From contig NZ_JARVTG010000001.1 in assembly GCF_029846635.1 (NCBI RefSeq), positions 4,241,001-4,305,000 of the forward strand: a DNA stretch of 64,000 bases, written 5' to 3'. Source of the stretch: Pokkaliibacter sp. MBI-7. GTDB taxonomy: Bacteria > Pseudomonadota > Gammaproteobacteria > Pseudomonadales > Balneatricaceae. The position numbers were made by a program, and so were the translations under genes. Position 1 is the first letter of the stretch. Every line of letters starts with the position of its first letter. Positions 17,327-26,093 of this stretch are shown one piece after another. Under the pieces are notes generated by a model. That model was not told the DNA's origin. It worked only from the letters and a program-made list of their open reading frames with translations, and ran no database searches.

Positions 17327-18289
17327 GTGATAAAGGTCGAGCACCTGTCACGTCGGTACGGCGATTTTGTCGCGGTCAACGATGTGTCGTTCCAAATAGG
17401 TCATGGGGAAATCGTTGGTTTGCTGGGCCATAACGGAGCCGGGAAAACCACCATCATGAAGATGATCACCGGCTATCTGGAACCCTCCGATGGCCAGATC
17501 TGGTTCAATCAGCAGGCCTTTGATGACGCCCCCGATCAGGCCAAGGCGCAGATCGGTTACCTGCCGGAAAACCTGCCGGTCTACCCTGATCTGACCGTCG
17601 CTGATTACCTGCTCTATGCCGCGCGTCTGCGCCACCTTGAAGGGGCGGATGCCATCGCCGCCGTGCGCCGGGCGATCAGGGATACCGAGCTGGAAGACAA
17701 GGTCCTTTCTCCCATTCACACCCTGTCGCGCGGATACAAACAGCGCGTCGGCGTGGCGCAGGCCATTCTGCACAACCCCAAATTACTGATTCTGGATGAG
17801 CCCACCAACGGCCTCGACCCCCAGCAGACGCAGGCCATGCGCCATCTGCTGAAAAATCTGGCGAAGAATGCCACCGTGGTGCTGTCGACCCACATCATGC
17901 AGGAAGTCGAAGCCATCTGTGATCGGGTGCTGATGATGCGCCGGGGTGAGCTGATACTCGATGAACAGTTGTCTCATCTGCACCAGTCGACAGCCCTGCT
18001 GGTGACTACCTCCATGGCCCCGGCCCAGTGGCAGCAGCAACAGCTGAACGGCGTGCAGTTTGCCGCTGATCAGCATCTGGGCGAGAGCAATGGTCATCAC
18101 CGCTATCGTCTGCCTTTTGCCGGTACGCATCACAGTCCCATATCGCAGGCTGAAGGGCTGGCGGCGCAGGTGGCGCAACGGCTGGTAGAGCAGGGTGCGG
18201 CTCTTTACGGCCTGACGCCCGAGCGTCGTGATCTGGAAAGCCTGTTCCGTGAAGTGAACAAGACGGAGGAGGTCAGCCATGCAGCCTAA
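17327..18289 (+). CDS. ABC transporter ATP-binding protein (GldA/ABC-2 type)
   Basis: About 320 residues. Walker A GHNGAGKTTIMKMITGYL near residue 38, Q-loop IGYLPENLPVYPDLT near 82, signature LSRGYKQRVGVAQAILHNP near 130, Walker B LLILDEPTNGLDPQQ near 153 and the H-loop STHIMQEVEAICDRV. It energises the membrane protein encoded next, overlapping it by 11 bases. The family resembles GldA and the NosF/NatA group. The start is GTG; 17324 and 17327 are both possible, and 17327 gives the usual MIKVEHLS start and a seven-base spacing from AAGGAG. Confidence 0.88.
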   Translation: MIKVEHLSRRYGDFVAVNDVSFQIGHGEIVGLLGHNGAGKTTIMKMITGYLEPSDGQIWFNQQAFDDAPDQAKAQIGYLPENLPVYPDLTVADYLLYAARLRHLEGADAIAAVRRAIRDTELEDKVLSPIHTLSRGYKQRVGVAQAILHNPKLLILDEPTNGLDPQQTQAMRHLLKNLAKNATVVLSTHIMQEVEAICDRVLMMRRGELILDEQLSHLHQSTALLVTTSMAPAQWQQQQLNGVQFAADQHLGESNGHHRYRLPFAGTHHSPISQAEGLAAQVAQRLVEQGAALYGLTPERRDLESLFREVNKTEEVSHAA

Positions 18290-21185
18290 TGCGATTCGGG
18301 CCATCGTGCGCAAGGAGCTGATGCAGTTCTTCGCCTCGCCGATTGCCTATCTGTTTCTGGCCGCGTTCGCTGCGGTCACCCTGTTTGTGTTCTTCTGGGG
18401 CGAAGCCTTCTTTGCCCGCAATCTCGCTGATGTGCGGCCGCTGTTTGAGTGGATGCCGGTCCTGCTGATCTTCCTGTCGGCAGCTCTGACCATGCGCATG
18501 TGGAGTGAGGAGCGGCGCACCGGCACCCTCGAGTTTGTGCATACCCTGCCGGTGGCCAACTGGCAGTTTGTGCTGGGCAAGTTCTTTGCCTGCCTGCTGT
18601 TGCTGGCGCTGGCACTGGTGCTGACCCTGCCGCTGCCCCTGACCGTCAACATGCTCTCGCCCATCGACTGGGGCCCGGTATGGGCGGCCTATCTGGCGAC
18701 GCTGCTGCTGGGCGGTACGTATCTGGCGCTGGGTCTGTTTATCAGTGCCCACACCCAGAACCAGATCGTCAGCCTGATGCTGACCGCGTTGATTGGCGGC
18801 GTGCTGTATCTGATCGGCACCCCAACCCTGACCGACTGGGTGGGCGAGCCGCTGGCGAGCATCTTCAAAGCCATCGGCACCGGCTCACGGTTCGAGTCCA
18901 TTGCCCGTGGGGTGCTGGATGCCCGTGATCTGTATTACTACCTGAGCCTGATCGTGATTTTCCTCGGCCTCAACCTGTGGGGGCTGGAGCGCGAGCGCTG
19001 GGCGGCAACTGGCAGCTACCAGCATCATGCGCTGTGGCGTCGCGGTACGGCGCTGGTGGTGATCAACCTGCTGCTGGTGAATATCTGGATGGCACCGCTG
19101 ACCTCACTGCGTCTTGACGTCACTCAGGGCCAGCGTTTCTCCCTTGGCAAAGCCAGCTATGACTACCTGTCACGCCTGCACGAGCCGCTGATTATCAAAG
19201 CCTACTTCAGCAAGAACACCCATCCGCTGCTGGCGCCGCTGGTGCCGCAGATTAAAGACCTGCTGAACGAGTATCAGATTGCCGGTAAGGGCAAGGTCAA
19301 AGTGGTGGAGATCGATCCCACCGAAGATCAGCAGGCAGCCAATGATGCGGCCAGCCAGTACGGCATCAAGCCGGTGCCTTTCCAGGTGTCCGGGCGTTAT
19401 CAGGCCTCGGTGGTGAATGCCTACTTCAATCTGGTGGTGAGCTACGGTGGCGAGTTCCAGACCCTGAGCTACAAGGATCTGATCGACATCAAGCAGGGCC
19501 AGGGCGATATTCAGGTGCAGCTGCGTAACCCTGAGTACGACATCACCCGCGCCATCAAGCGTGTGCTGTTTGCCTATCAGACCAAGGGCGACCTGTATTC
19601 CAGCCTGCCGCATGCGCTGAATCTGACCGCTTATGTCTCCGCGGATAACGCCCTGCCGAAAGAACTGGCGGGCTTCAAAGCCGATCTGCAGAAGCAGCTG
19701 CAGGACGCCAGCAAAAAGGCCGATGGCAAGCTCAACATCCACTGGGTAGACCCCAACTCTGACCCGTCGGTGGCGAAGAAGATGGAACAGCAGTGGGGCT
19801 TCAAGCCGATGATGGCCAGCCTGCTCAATACCACGCCGTTCTACTTCTACCTGACGCTGGATGACGGCAAGCAGGGCATGCCGCTACAGCTGCCGGAAAA
19901 CCTCAACGATCAGGGCATCAAACAGATGCTGGAAGCGGGTGTGAAACACTTCGGCAGCGGCCTGATGCACAGCGTGGCGCTGGTCACCCCCCCGATGAAC
20001 CCGATGACCGGGCAGGGGCTGAGCTTTGAACAGCTGCAGAGCCACCTGAGTGAAAACTACAACGTCATCCCCACCGACCTCAAAGACGGCATCGTACCGA
20101 GCGAAGCAGAATCCCTGCTGGTGATGGCGCCTGACAGCCTGACCGACAAGCAGCGTTTCGCCATCGACCAGTACCTGATGAAGGGCGGCACCGTGATGCT
20201 GGCCACCTCACCCTATGAGATCAGCATCGACCAGAACGGCCTGAAAGCCAGCAAACATACTTCCGGTCTGGAAGACTGGCTGAAGCACTATGGCGTCACC
20301 ATTCAACCCAGTCTGGTAATGGACCCCCATAACTCGCCGTTCCCCATGCCGGTCAACCGTGATCTGGGTGGTATGCAGGTGCAGGAATGGGTGATGATGA
20401 ACTATCCCTACTTCGTCGATGTACGCCCCGGTGCCATGGACGCCAAAGTGCCCGTCACCGAAGGCCTGCCACAGCTGACCTTCCCCTGGGCATCGCCGAT
20501 CAGTATCGACAGCAAGCTCAACCAGAGCCGCAAGGTGGCGGTGCTGGCGCACAGCTCGGCGGAATCCTGGCTGTCTGACAAAACCCAGGTATTGCCACGG
20601 GTGCAGGGCGGACAGGCGATTCCCTTCACACCGGAAGGCAAGCGCAGCAGCGAAGATCTGGCGGTGGCCATCACCGGCAGCTTCGATTCCTACTATGCCG
20701 ACAAGGACAACCCGCTGCTGAAGCAGGATGACAAGGCCGCTGCCGCCAAACCTGCCGCCGCTACGCCAGCTGACACAGCCAGCAAAGACGGCAAGGGCAA
20801 GCAGGACAAACCGGTGTTCAGCGGCATTATTGCCCGCTCGCCCGAGTCGGCCCGCCTGATCGTCTTCGCCTCCAACCATCTGCTTGATGATCAGGTCATG
20901 CAGCTGCTCGGCTCCGCCAACGGCAGCACCTACATGAACTCGGTGGATGCCATGCAGAACGCCGTCGACTGGAGCGTGGAAGAAGACGGCCTGATGGCCA
21001 TTCGCGCCCGCAGCCAGTACAGCCACACACTGCCCGCGATGGATGATACCGGTCGTCAGGAGCTGGAATACTTCAACTACTTCCTGGCGCTGGCGGGTGT
21101 TGTGATCATCTTCGCCATCGTTCGGGTGCGCAGCCGTCGTCGTCTGGCACGCCATCAGGCCCTGCTGCTGGGAGGAAAAGCATGA
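18279..21185 (+). CDS. ABC permease fused to GldG-type auxiliary protein (GldF-GldG fusion)
   Basis: 968 residues. Residues 1-240 form an ABC-2 permease of six membrane segments (IRAIVRKELMQFFASPIAYLF; SEERRTGTLEFVHTLPV). A further segment (near 255-275) leads into a large extracytoplasmic part of about 640 residues of the GldG/IFT52-like type (LRLDVTQGQRFSLGKASYDYLSRL; IKAYFSKNTHPLLAPLV), with an Ala/Lys-rich linker near 815-845 and a C-terminal anchor (FNYFLALAGVVIIFAIVRV). In Flavobacterium GldF and GldG are separate gliding-motility proteins; in Proteobacteria this set is widespread and its role is unknown. It overlaps both neighbours, so the three are one operon. Confidence 0.85.
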   Translation: MQPNAIRAIVRKELMQFFASPIAYLFLAAFAAVTLFVFFWGEAFFARNLADVRPLFEWMPVLLIFLSAALTMRMWSEERRTGTLEFVHTLPVANWQFVLGKFFACLLLLALALVLTLPLPLTVNMLSPIDWGPVWAAYLATLLLGGTYLALGLFISAHTQNQIVSLMLTALIGGVLYLIGTPTLTDWVGEPLASIFKAIGTGSRFESIARGVLDARDLYYYLSLIVIFLGLNLWGLERERWAATGSYQHHALWRRGTALVVINLLLVNIWMAPLTSLRLDVTQGQRFSLGKASYDYLSRLHEPLIIKAYFSKNTHPLLAPLVPQIKDLLNEYQIAGKGKVKVVEIDPTEDQQAANDAASQYGIKPVPFQVSGRYQASVVNAYFNLVVSYGGEFQTLSYKDLIDIKQGQGDIQVQLRNPEYDITRAIKRVLFAYQTKGDLYSSLPHALNLTAYVSADNALPKELAGFKADLQKQLQDASKKADGKLNIHWVDPNSDPSVAKKMEQQWGFKPMMASLLNTTPFYFYLTLDDGKQGMPLQLPENLNDQGIKQMLEAGVKHFGSGLMHSVALVTPPMNPMTGQGLSFEQLQSHLSENYNVIPTDLKDGIVPSEAESLLVMAPDSLTDKQRFAIDQYLMKGGTVMLATSPYEISIDQNGLKASKHTSGLEDWLKHYGVTIQPSLVMDPHNSPFPMPVNRDLGGMQVQEWVMMNYPYFVDVRPGAMDAKVPVTEGLPQLTFPWASPISIDSKLNQSRKVAVLAHSSAESWLSDKTQVLPRVQGGQAIPFTPEGKRSSEDLAVAITGSFDSYYADKDNPLLKQDDKAAAAKPAAATPADTASKDGKGKQDKPVFSGIIARSPESARLIVFASNHLLDDQVMQLLGSANGSTYMNSVDAMQNAVDWSVEEDGLMAIRARSQYSHTLPAMDDTGRQELEYFNYFLALAGVVIIFAIVRVRSRRRLARHQALLLGGKA

Positions 21186-22234
21186 AACAGACCGCCTCTT
21201 CATCGAAAAGAAGTCTGCTGGTCCCGGGGCTGGCACTGGTCATGCTGGTGCAGGCCGGGCTGGTCGTGGCCAGCTACTGGCCAGACAGCAACGCCGCAGG
21301 CAACAAGCCCTGGCTCAGTTTCAAAGCGGCTGATATTGATCAGCTGGTGGTCAGTGATGGCAAGCAGAGCACCCATCTGCTGCTGAAAGACAAACACTGG
21401 ACCGTCAAGGAGCTGAACCTGCCCGCTGATGAGCATCAGATACAGGAAGTGATCGACACTCTGGTGTCGGAGAAGCCCGCCTGGCCCTCAGCCACCACCG
21501 ACGAAGCGGCAACCCGTTTCAAAGTGGCGGAAAAAGGCTTCGAGCGTAAGGTCGAGCTGAAGAAAGGCGATACCGACGAGGCCGTGGTGTACCTTGGCAC
21601 CTCGCCCCATTACGGCCAGATCTACGGCCGCCGTGAGGGCGATAAAGACATCATGAACATCAGCTTCAATGCCTATCAGGCGCCGGCGGATGCCCACGAC
21701 TGGCTGGATAAAAGCCTGCTGAAAGTCACCGCGCAGCCGACCATGGTGACGCTGCCGGGGCTGAATCTTGAGTTCCTCAAGGGCAACTGGCAGGTGACCG
21801 ATCAGCCCACTGTCAGCCTCGACAATCCCAAGGTGGACGAGCTGGTTAACGAGCTGAAAGAGCTGATGGTGATCGGGCTGGCGGATGACAAACTGGCTGC
21901 GACCCTGAGCCAGTCCAAAGACGGCTTTGTCGCCACGCTAGCGGTGAAAGACAAGGCCTATCACTACCAGTTCCGCCCCAGTGGGGATGACTGGTATGCC
22001 CGCCGCGATGATATGCCGCAGTGGTTCAAGGTCAGCACCTATCCGGCAAATCTGCTCAAACAGCCAGACCTGAGCAAGCTGGAAAAGGCCGCGCCAGCCA
22101 ACGCCGCCGCAGCGACGGACAGCAGCGGTACGGCAACGGCAGCAGCCACACCTGCTGCGCCTGCCGCTTTGGCTCCCGCTGCTCCGGCAGTCACCTCACC
22201 TGACAGTGGAGCCGCGACCCAGAGCGCTAATTGA
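21182..22234 (+). CDS. DUF4340 protein, third gene of the GldA-GldFG operon
   Basis: 350 residues. An N-terminal signal anchor (SLLVPGLALVMLVQAGLVVASYW) is followed by DUF4340 segments (DIDQLVVSDGKQSTHLLLKDKHWTV; ADAHDWLDKSLLKVTAQPTMV). The last 60 residues are an Ala/Pro/Thr-rich low-complexity tail. DUF4340 proteins accompany GldG-type transport operons and are presumed periplasmic partners. It overlaps the upstream gene by four bases (ATGA). The operon ends in a strong terminator. Confidence 0.85.
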   Translation: MKQTASSSKRSLLVPGLALVMLVQAGLVVASYWPDSNAAGNKPWLSFKAADIDQLVVSDGKQSTHLLLKDKHWTVKELNLPADEHQIQEVIDTLVSEKPAWPSATTDEAATRFKVAEKGFERKVELKKGDTDEAVVYLGTSPHYGQIYGRREGDKDIMNISFNAYQAPADAHDWLDKSLLKVTAQPTMVTLPGLNLEFLKGNWQVTDQPTVSLDNPKVDELVNELKELMVIGLADDKLAATLSQSKDGFVATLAVKDKAYHYQFRPSGDDWYARRDDMPQWFKVSTYPANLLKQPDLSKLEKAAPANAAAATDSSGTATAAATPAAPAALAPAAPAVTSPDSGAATQSAN

Positions 22235-22273
22235 TGATGTGATCGGTCCAGCGTTTAACTGACGCTAAAACCA

Positions 22274-22310
22274 CAAAGCCCCGCTACAGCAATGTAGCGG
22301 GGCTTTGTTT
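22274..22310 (+). terminator. Rho-independent terminator of the ABC operon
   Basis: Stem CAAAGCCCCGCTACA/TGTAGCGGGGCTTTG with loop GCAA, followed by TTTTAT. It marks the boundary between the GC-rich core chromosome and the AT-rich array to the right. Confidence 0.9.
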
Positions 22311-22347
22311 TATATCTGTTTTGAATGCCTTATGGGGAGGTATCACC

Positions 22348-22452
22348 ATGTCGAGCGCCTCATCCTTGAAAAATCTGGAAGAAGGTATACCTTTTGGATG
22401 GCCAGTTGTTGATAAAAATACCTTTTTAGTGAATCGCTTTTGCGTTGGTTGA
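22348..22452 (+). CDS. Possible 34-residue peptide at the array entrance
   Basis: ATG preceded by GGGGAGG with seven-base spacing, unusually good for this AT-rich region. It encodes MSSASSLKNLEEGIPF and 18 more residues ending FCVG. The GIPF segment is encoded by the GGTATACC palindrome, and the same four residues are read in the open frame around the second palindrome at 22510-22529. It could be a truncated gene remnant or a small real gene. I do not recognise it. Confidence 0.3.
   Translation: MSSASSLKNLEEGIPFGWPVVDKNTFLVNRFCVG
22382..22393. repeat. Palindrome AAGGTATACCTT, copy 1
   Basis: Perfect 12-bp palindrome. The 14 bases AAGGTATACCTTTT recur exactly 132 bases downstream inside a 20-bp palindrome. 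It may be an operator pair or duplicated recombination material. Confidence 0.5.
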
Positions 22453-22509
22453 TTTACCTTTTCTTTTAAAATCAGAATTTTACGTTGCTGTTTTTTTAGA
22501 TAAGGTTTG

Positions 22510-22529
22510 TTAAAAGGTATACCTTTTAA
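22510..22529. repeat. Palindrome TTAAAAGGTATACCTTTTAA, copy 2
   Basis: Perfect 20-bp palindrome containing the 14-base sequence seen at 22382-22395. It overlaps the GTTAAAAGG box that may be the left boundary of the first cassette. It lies 58 bases before the first cassette gene. Confidence 0.6.
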
Positions 22530-22587
22530 TAATTGTCATGAGGTCGTAGACCTCATTAACCTACTTTTAAACGATCAAGGAACATCC

Positions 22588-23466
22588 GTGAACTATTCAG
22601 ATCTTGATACATTTAAAGAGGACGTTGACTCACTAGAAGAGTTTTTTACCGAGTTCGCCGCACGGGAAGATGAAATCCTAACCTTTGGAATGAAAAAAGT
22701 TTCAAAATGGGAGAGTTATGAAAAAGCCGCACCACATCTAAGAAGCTTCGAGCCGAAGATACATGAATTTCAATCGTTTCTAAGACCTATAGACAAGCAG
22801 CTGTTCGAGAGAGTAAGAGATCTAGTTTCCGACTCAAAATTAATTGAATCAATATCAGGCATTGACGTAGCGTTAAGGATTGCTGTTCATAGGAAAAAGC
22901 TTAGCTTCGGAAATGAACTGGTAAGTTCTCTGGCTTTCCAAATACCATATTTATCAAACGCAATCCGTCGCAAAAAGTTGTTCTCAGAGGAAGTTATCCC
23001 GATACAAAAACTTCTGGTTTCTTTAGGAAGGCTTGGCAATCTGGTGGTAATGTCAAAAGAATCATATATTCACGGGTGGTCACACGACAGTGATGTATTT
23101 AAACCGTCAAACCTCAGTGATGAGAGAATTATATTTCTCATTGAATCTGCAATTGAAGAGATAGAAATAAATTCACCACTATCGAAAGATGATAAGAAGC
23201 AACTAGTTGAGTACTTATGTAAGGCAAAGGGAGAGCTCTCAGAGGATCGACCTTCATGGAATAAAATAGTTGGGGCGCTGGTAATAGCAGCTGCGATTAC
23301 TAGCGGATTAGCAGACTCTAGCGGGGCTTATAAAAACATCGATGCTGCTATTAAGTATATTATTGGGTCGTCAATTGAGAAGCATGTTCCAAAATCAGTA
23401 CCACTCTTAGATTGCCCTAGAGAGGAACAGATACAAAATGACGAACCTCATACAATTAGCGTTTAA
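22588..23466 (+). CDS. Cassette 1: hypothetical protein
   Basis: 292 residues from a GTG with AAGGA six bases upstream. The frame is open back to a TTG at 22507, but that part would cross the palindrome. It is mostly helical and charged. A short hydrophobic stretch (IVGALVIAAAITSGLA near residue 230) might be a membrane or amphipathic helix. No family recognised. The stop codon lies within the 5' box of the attC site that follows. Base composition is much richer in A+T than the flanking operons, which suggests transfer. Confidence 0.7.
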   Translation: MNYSDLDTFKEDVDSLEEFFTEFAAREDEILTFGMKKVSKWESYEKAAPHLRSFEPKIHEFQSFLRPIDKQLFERVRDLVSDSKLIESISGIDVALRIAVHRKKLSFGNELVSSLAFQIPYLSNAIRRKKLFSEEVIPIQKLLVSLGRLGNLVVMSKESYIHGWSHDSDVFKPSNLSDERIIFLIESAIEEIEINSPLSKDDKKQLVEYLCKAKGELSEDRPSWNKIVGALVIAAAITSGLADSSGAYKNIDAAIKYIIGSSIEKHVPKSVPLLDCPREEQIQNDEPHTISV

Positions 23467-23529
23467 CAAAGCCATCAATTTGACCACCTTACGCTGCGCT
23501 TCAGGCGGTAAATTATGGCAGCGTTAGAG
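23461..23529 (+). other. attC site A (after cassette 1)
   Basis: 5' box GTTTAAC (23461-23467), 3' box GTTAGAG (23523-23529). The inner arms GCCATCAATTT and AAATTATGGC pair except for one extra C, the extrahelical base typical of attC. Confidence 0.75.
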
Positions 23530-23559
23530 GGCAACCCTGACTAAATTTCAGGTTGAAAC

Positions 23560-24126
23560 ATGGAGCCACACCAAAACAATATTTCAGAAGAAACCAAGCT
23601 AAGACTCATTGATATGGCATGGCTTCTAAATGACCTAACCAGCGACCTTAAAACTCCCGTTGATTTAATTTTCCAGTTAAGACCAGTCATGGATGAAAGT
23701 AAGCAGAATTACATGTCCATAAGCAGGCTCTGCATAACGTCACTAATAGTTAATCTTTGCAGACTAAAGGAAATCATTGACCACTACGGAGCCGAAATAC
23801 GTTCCTTTCCAGAAGCTCTACGCAACTCTCTGTATAGCATAAAATCCGAAGTCGAAAAAAAAGACATGTATGCCTTTCGAAGCAAATATGTAGCACATGC
23901 ATTTTCAAAAGAAAAAGGTGGCCAGCAAAGACCACTAACTTTTGATGACAATGTAAAATCCTTAATGAAAATCATTGACTTTGGATTAAGCCCTGTAACC
24001 GAGAATGTATTCAAATTTTGCGAATGGGTTCATGTCAAAGATGATTTACAGTCTGTCGTATATATTGTCTACAGCACAGTGAAGCATATAGACACCGTCG
24101 TAGGTGGTCTTGGTGCACGGCGCTAA
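23560..24126 (+). CDS. Cassette 2: hypothetical protein with RX5H motif (HEPN/AbiU2-like?)
   Basis: 188 residues, predicted largely helical. FRSKYVAHAFSKE places Arg107 and His113 in an RX5H arrangement like the catalytic motif of HEPN ribonucleases, and the surrounding pattern recalls AbiU2-type proteins. The assignment is tentative. HEPN proteins are common in toxin-antitoxin and phage-abortive systems. It lies alone between two attC sites with no antitoxin partner visible in the same cassette. Confidence 0.65.
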   Translation: MEPHQNNISEETKLRLIDMAWLLNDLTSDLKTPVDLIFQLRPVMDESKQNYMSISRLCITSLIVNLCRLKEIIDHYGAEIRSFPEALRNSLYSIKSEVEKKDMYAFRSKYVAHAFSKEKGGQQRPLTFDDNVKSLMKIIDFGLSPVTENVFKFCEWVHVKDDLQSVVYIVYSTVKHIDTVVGGLGARR

Positions 24127-24127
24127 G

Positions 24128-24206
24128 CCTCTAACAATGCGCTCAAAGCGTTCACTTCGTTCGCTGGGACGGGCTAAAGCCCGCCCCTTAGCTTAATCGT
24201 TAGAGG
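24128..24206 (+). other. attC site B (after cassette 2)
   Basis: 5' box CCTCTAAC (24128-24135), 3' box GTTAGAGG (24199-24206). The central part is GC-rich and self-complementary (GGGCTAAAGCCC). Confidence 0.8.
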
Positions 24207-24220
24207 GCATGGACATCTAA

Positions 24221-25270
24221 ATGAGTAGCGTAAATAAAAAGTACCAAGTCTTCGTCAGCTCTACTTACGTCGATCTAATTACTGAAAGGCAGGAGATTAT
24301 GAATGCCCTGCTGGAGTTAGATTGTATTCCTGCAGGGATGGAATTATTTCCTGCTGCTGACGAAGATCAGTGGTCTTTGATCAAAGGTGTTATTGATGAG
24401 TGTGATTACTATATCGTAGTAATCGGTGGTCGATATGGCAGCATCGGGCCAGAAGGAATTAGTTACACCGAAATGGAGTATCGTTATGCCATCGAAACTG
24501 AAAAACCAGTAATAGCCTTTTTGCACAAAGACCCAGACTCGCTACCTGCAAAGAATACTGAACAGACGGAGGAAGGAAAAAAGAAACTCAAAGAGTTCCG
24601 AGACCTTTCCCAAAAAAAGGTCTGTAAATATTGGACCACTCCTTCTGAGCTAGGCTCTGTAGTCAGTAGAAGCTTAATCATGTTGCAAAAGAAGCATCCT
24701 GGGGTTGGTTGGGTTAGAGGGGATCAAGTTGCAAGCTCAGAGGCTAGCAGCGAAATTCTTCGTCTGCGACGCAGAATTGAAGAATTAGAATCTGAGATGG
24801 CTTCTGCTCAAACAGAAGCGCCAAAAGGCACCGAAGATTTAGCGCAAGGGGATGATACTTTTACAGTCCATTGTAGTTTTGAGTCCCGCACCCTTGAAGA
24901 ATATGAGCCTTATAGTTGGGATTGGGAGATTGAAGCGTCTTGGAATGATATATTCTATGAAATATCACCTTTAATGATGCACGAGGCGAGCAATTCTCAA
25001 TTGGCGCAGCGGTTTGGAGAGTTTGTTCGTCGACGAGTTCATGAAGAAGCTCCAAAGGCGGAAAATTTAAAAGGTCATGGTCACATTAGATCTATTGAAT
25101 ATGAGAAATCAGATTTTGAAACAGCGATTGTTCAGCTAAATGCTTTAGGTCTGATTGTGCAAAATTTAAAAAACAGAAGCGTTAAGGATCGAGGTACTTA
25201 CTGGACTCTCACTCCATACGGAAGTTCGATAATGAATCGGCTTCGTGCAATTCGGAAAGATGCCCTCTAA
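24221..25270 (+). CDS. Cassette 3: DUF4062 domain protein
   Basis: 349 residues. Residues 5-100 carry the DUF4062 pattern: YQVFVSSTYVDLITERQEIM, GMELFPAADEDQWSLIK, CDYYIVVIGGRYGS and SYTEMEYRYAIETEKPVIAF. The domain has a Rossmann-like fold that I believe is related to TIR. A coiled coil follows (SEILRLRRRIEELESEMASAQ near residue 178). The C-terminal 140 residues are of unknown fold ending in a winged-helix-like ALGLIVQ...YWTLTPYGSSIMNRL. DUF4062 proteins appear in STAND-type and defence contexts; the function here is unknown. Its stop lies in the next attC. Confidence 0.8.
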   Translation: MSSVNKKYQVFVSSTYVDLITERQEIMNALLELDCIPAGMELFPAADEDQWSLIKGVIDECDYYIVVIGGRYGSIGPEGISYTEMEYRYAIETEKPVIAFLHKDPDSLPAKNTEQTEEGKKKLKEFRDLSQKKVCKYWTTPSELGSVVSRSLIMLQKKHPGVGWVRGDQVASSEASSEILRLRRRIEELESEMASAQTEAPKGTEDLAQGDDTFTVHCSFESRTLEEYEPYSWDWEIEASWNDIFYEISPLMMHEASNSQLAQRFGEFVRRRVHEEAPKAENLKGHGHIRSIEYEKSDFETAIVQLNALGLIVQNLKNRSVKDRGTYWTLTPYGSSIMNRLRAIRKDAL

Positions 25271-25340
25271 CAAGTCAATTAACTTCGCGCCTACGGCGCC
25301 GGACGCAGCAAAGCTGCGCCGGTTATTGAGGCGTTAGGTT
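25264..25340 (+). other. attC site C (after cassette 3)
   Basis: 5' box CCTCTAAC (25264-25271), inner arms TCAATTAA and TTATTGA, 3' box GTTAGGTT (25333-25340). Confidence 0.85.
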
Positions 25341-25344
25341 GCTA

Positions 25345-26085
25345 ATGAATATCGAGCAAGAAATGAATTGGATAGAAAATTCAAAAAATATAGATAGTCT
25401 TGAAGTTGAGATCTGCTTCCAGCTTAAGAATAGCTTCTATATAGGCGATCCTAATAGCCATGAGCAATTGCAAGATGAGAAGTACCGCGAGGCCATGGAG
25501 CTGCCATCTTTTGAGCGTGTTGTTCTAACAATGGCTAGAACAAGCGAGGCAGTTGAAAATACTAATGAGCTTGCTTCCTACTATAAAAACATAATTGAAA
25601 AAGCGGTAGCACTAGAAAAGCCATTCAACGATATAAGGCAGTATTTTTGGTTGAGGCTATGGTTATGGAATACTGAAGAAGATGTTCATGTTTCCTTTCC
25701 ATGGTATGACAGCTTATCTGAGATGCAGCAGTTTTTTTCTTGGTTAAAGGGCGGCACTGAAGAACCATATATAGACATGGATCAGGGATGGCAGGTAGAC
25801 GCCATTCGGGTTGGTGAAAATCTTCACATAAGACAAATCGATCCTGATTATGACGAGGAGTACTCAAACGTGTGTGTGCCTTTTGGAATCTTCGTTCAAA
25901 AAGCAATCGAGGTCGAGAATAGAGCGCAACAGATTATAAGCGGTCTATCAAAAGAGTTAGGAATTGACGTTTGGTCAAAATATCTCAACGAAGCAAGCTT
26001 TGGCACCGGAGAGCGGCAACCTAACAAGAAAATTAACCGGACAAAAAAAGCCGGCGGCTTTTTTAGCCGGTTATTTAGGCGTTAG
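25345..26085 (+). CDS. Cassette 4: hypothetical protein whose C-terminus is encoded by its attC site
   Basis: 246 residues from the ATG at 25345 (a TTG six bases earlier lies in the attC box). It is acidic with several tryptophans (FWLRLWLWNTEEDVHVSFPWYDSL) and resembles no family I can name; the size and acidity are compatible with an immunity protein. The last 22 residues (QPNKKINRTKKAGGFFSRLF and two arginines) come from the attC sequence, and the stop TAG is formed inside the 3' GTTAGGC box, whose last bases belong to the next cassette. The tail is strongly basic while the rest is acidic. Confidence 0.7.
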   Translation: MNIEQEMNWIENSKNIDSLEVEICFQLKNSFYIGDPNSHEQLQDEKYREAMELPSFERVVLTMARTSEAVENTNELASYYKNIIEKAVALEKPFNDIRQYFWLRLWLWNTEEDVHVSFPWYDSLSEMQQFFSWLKGGTEEPYIDMDQGWQVDAIRVGENLHIRQIDPDYDEEYSNVCVPFGIFVQKAIEVENRAQQIISGLSKELGIDVWSKYLNEASFGTGERQPNKKINRTKKAGGFFSRLFRR

Positions 26086-26087
26086 GC
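26019..26087 (+). other. attC site D (after cassette 4)
   Basis: 5' box ACCTAAC (26019-26025), inner arms AAAATTAACCGG and CCGGTTATTT with an unpaired T, a central GCCGGCGGC, and 3' box GTTAGGC (26081-26087). It is translated as the end of cassette 4. Confidence 0.85.
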
Positions 26088-26093
26088 ATTTCA

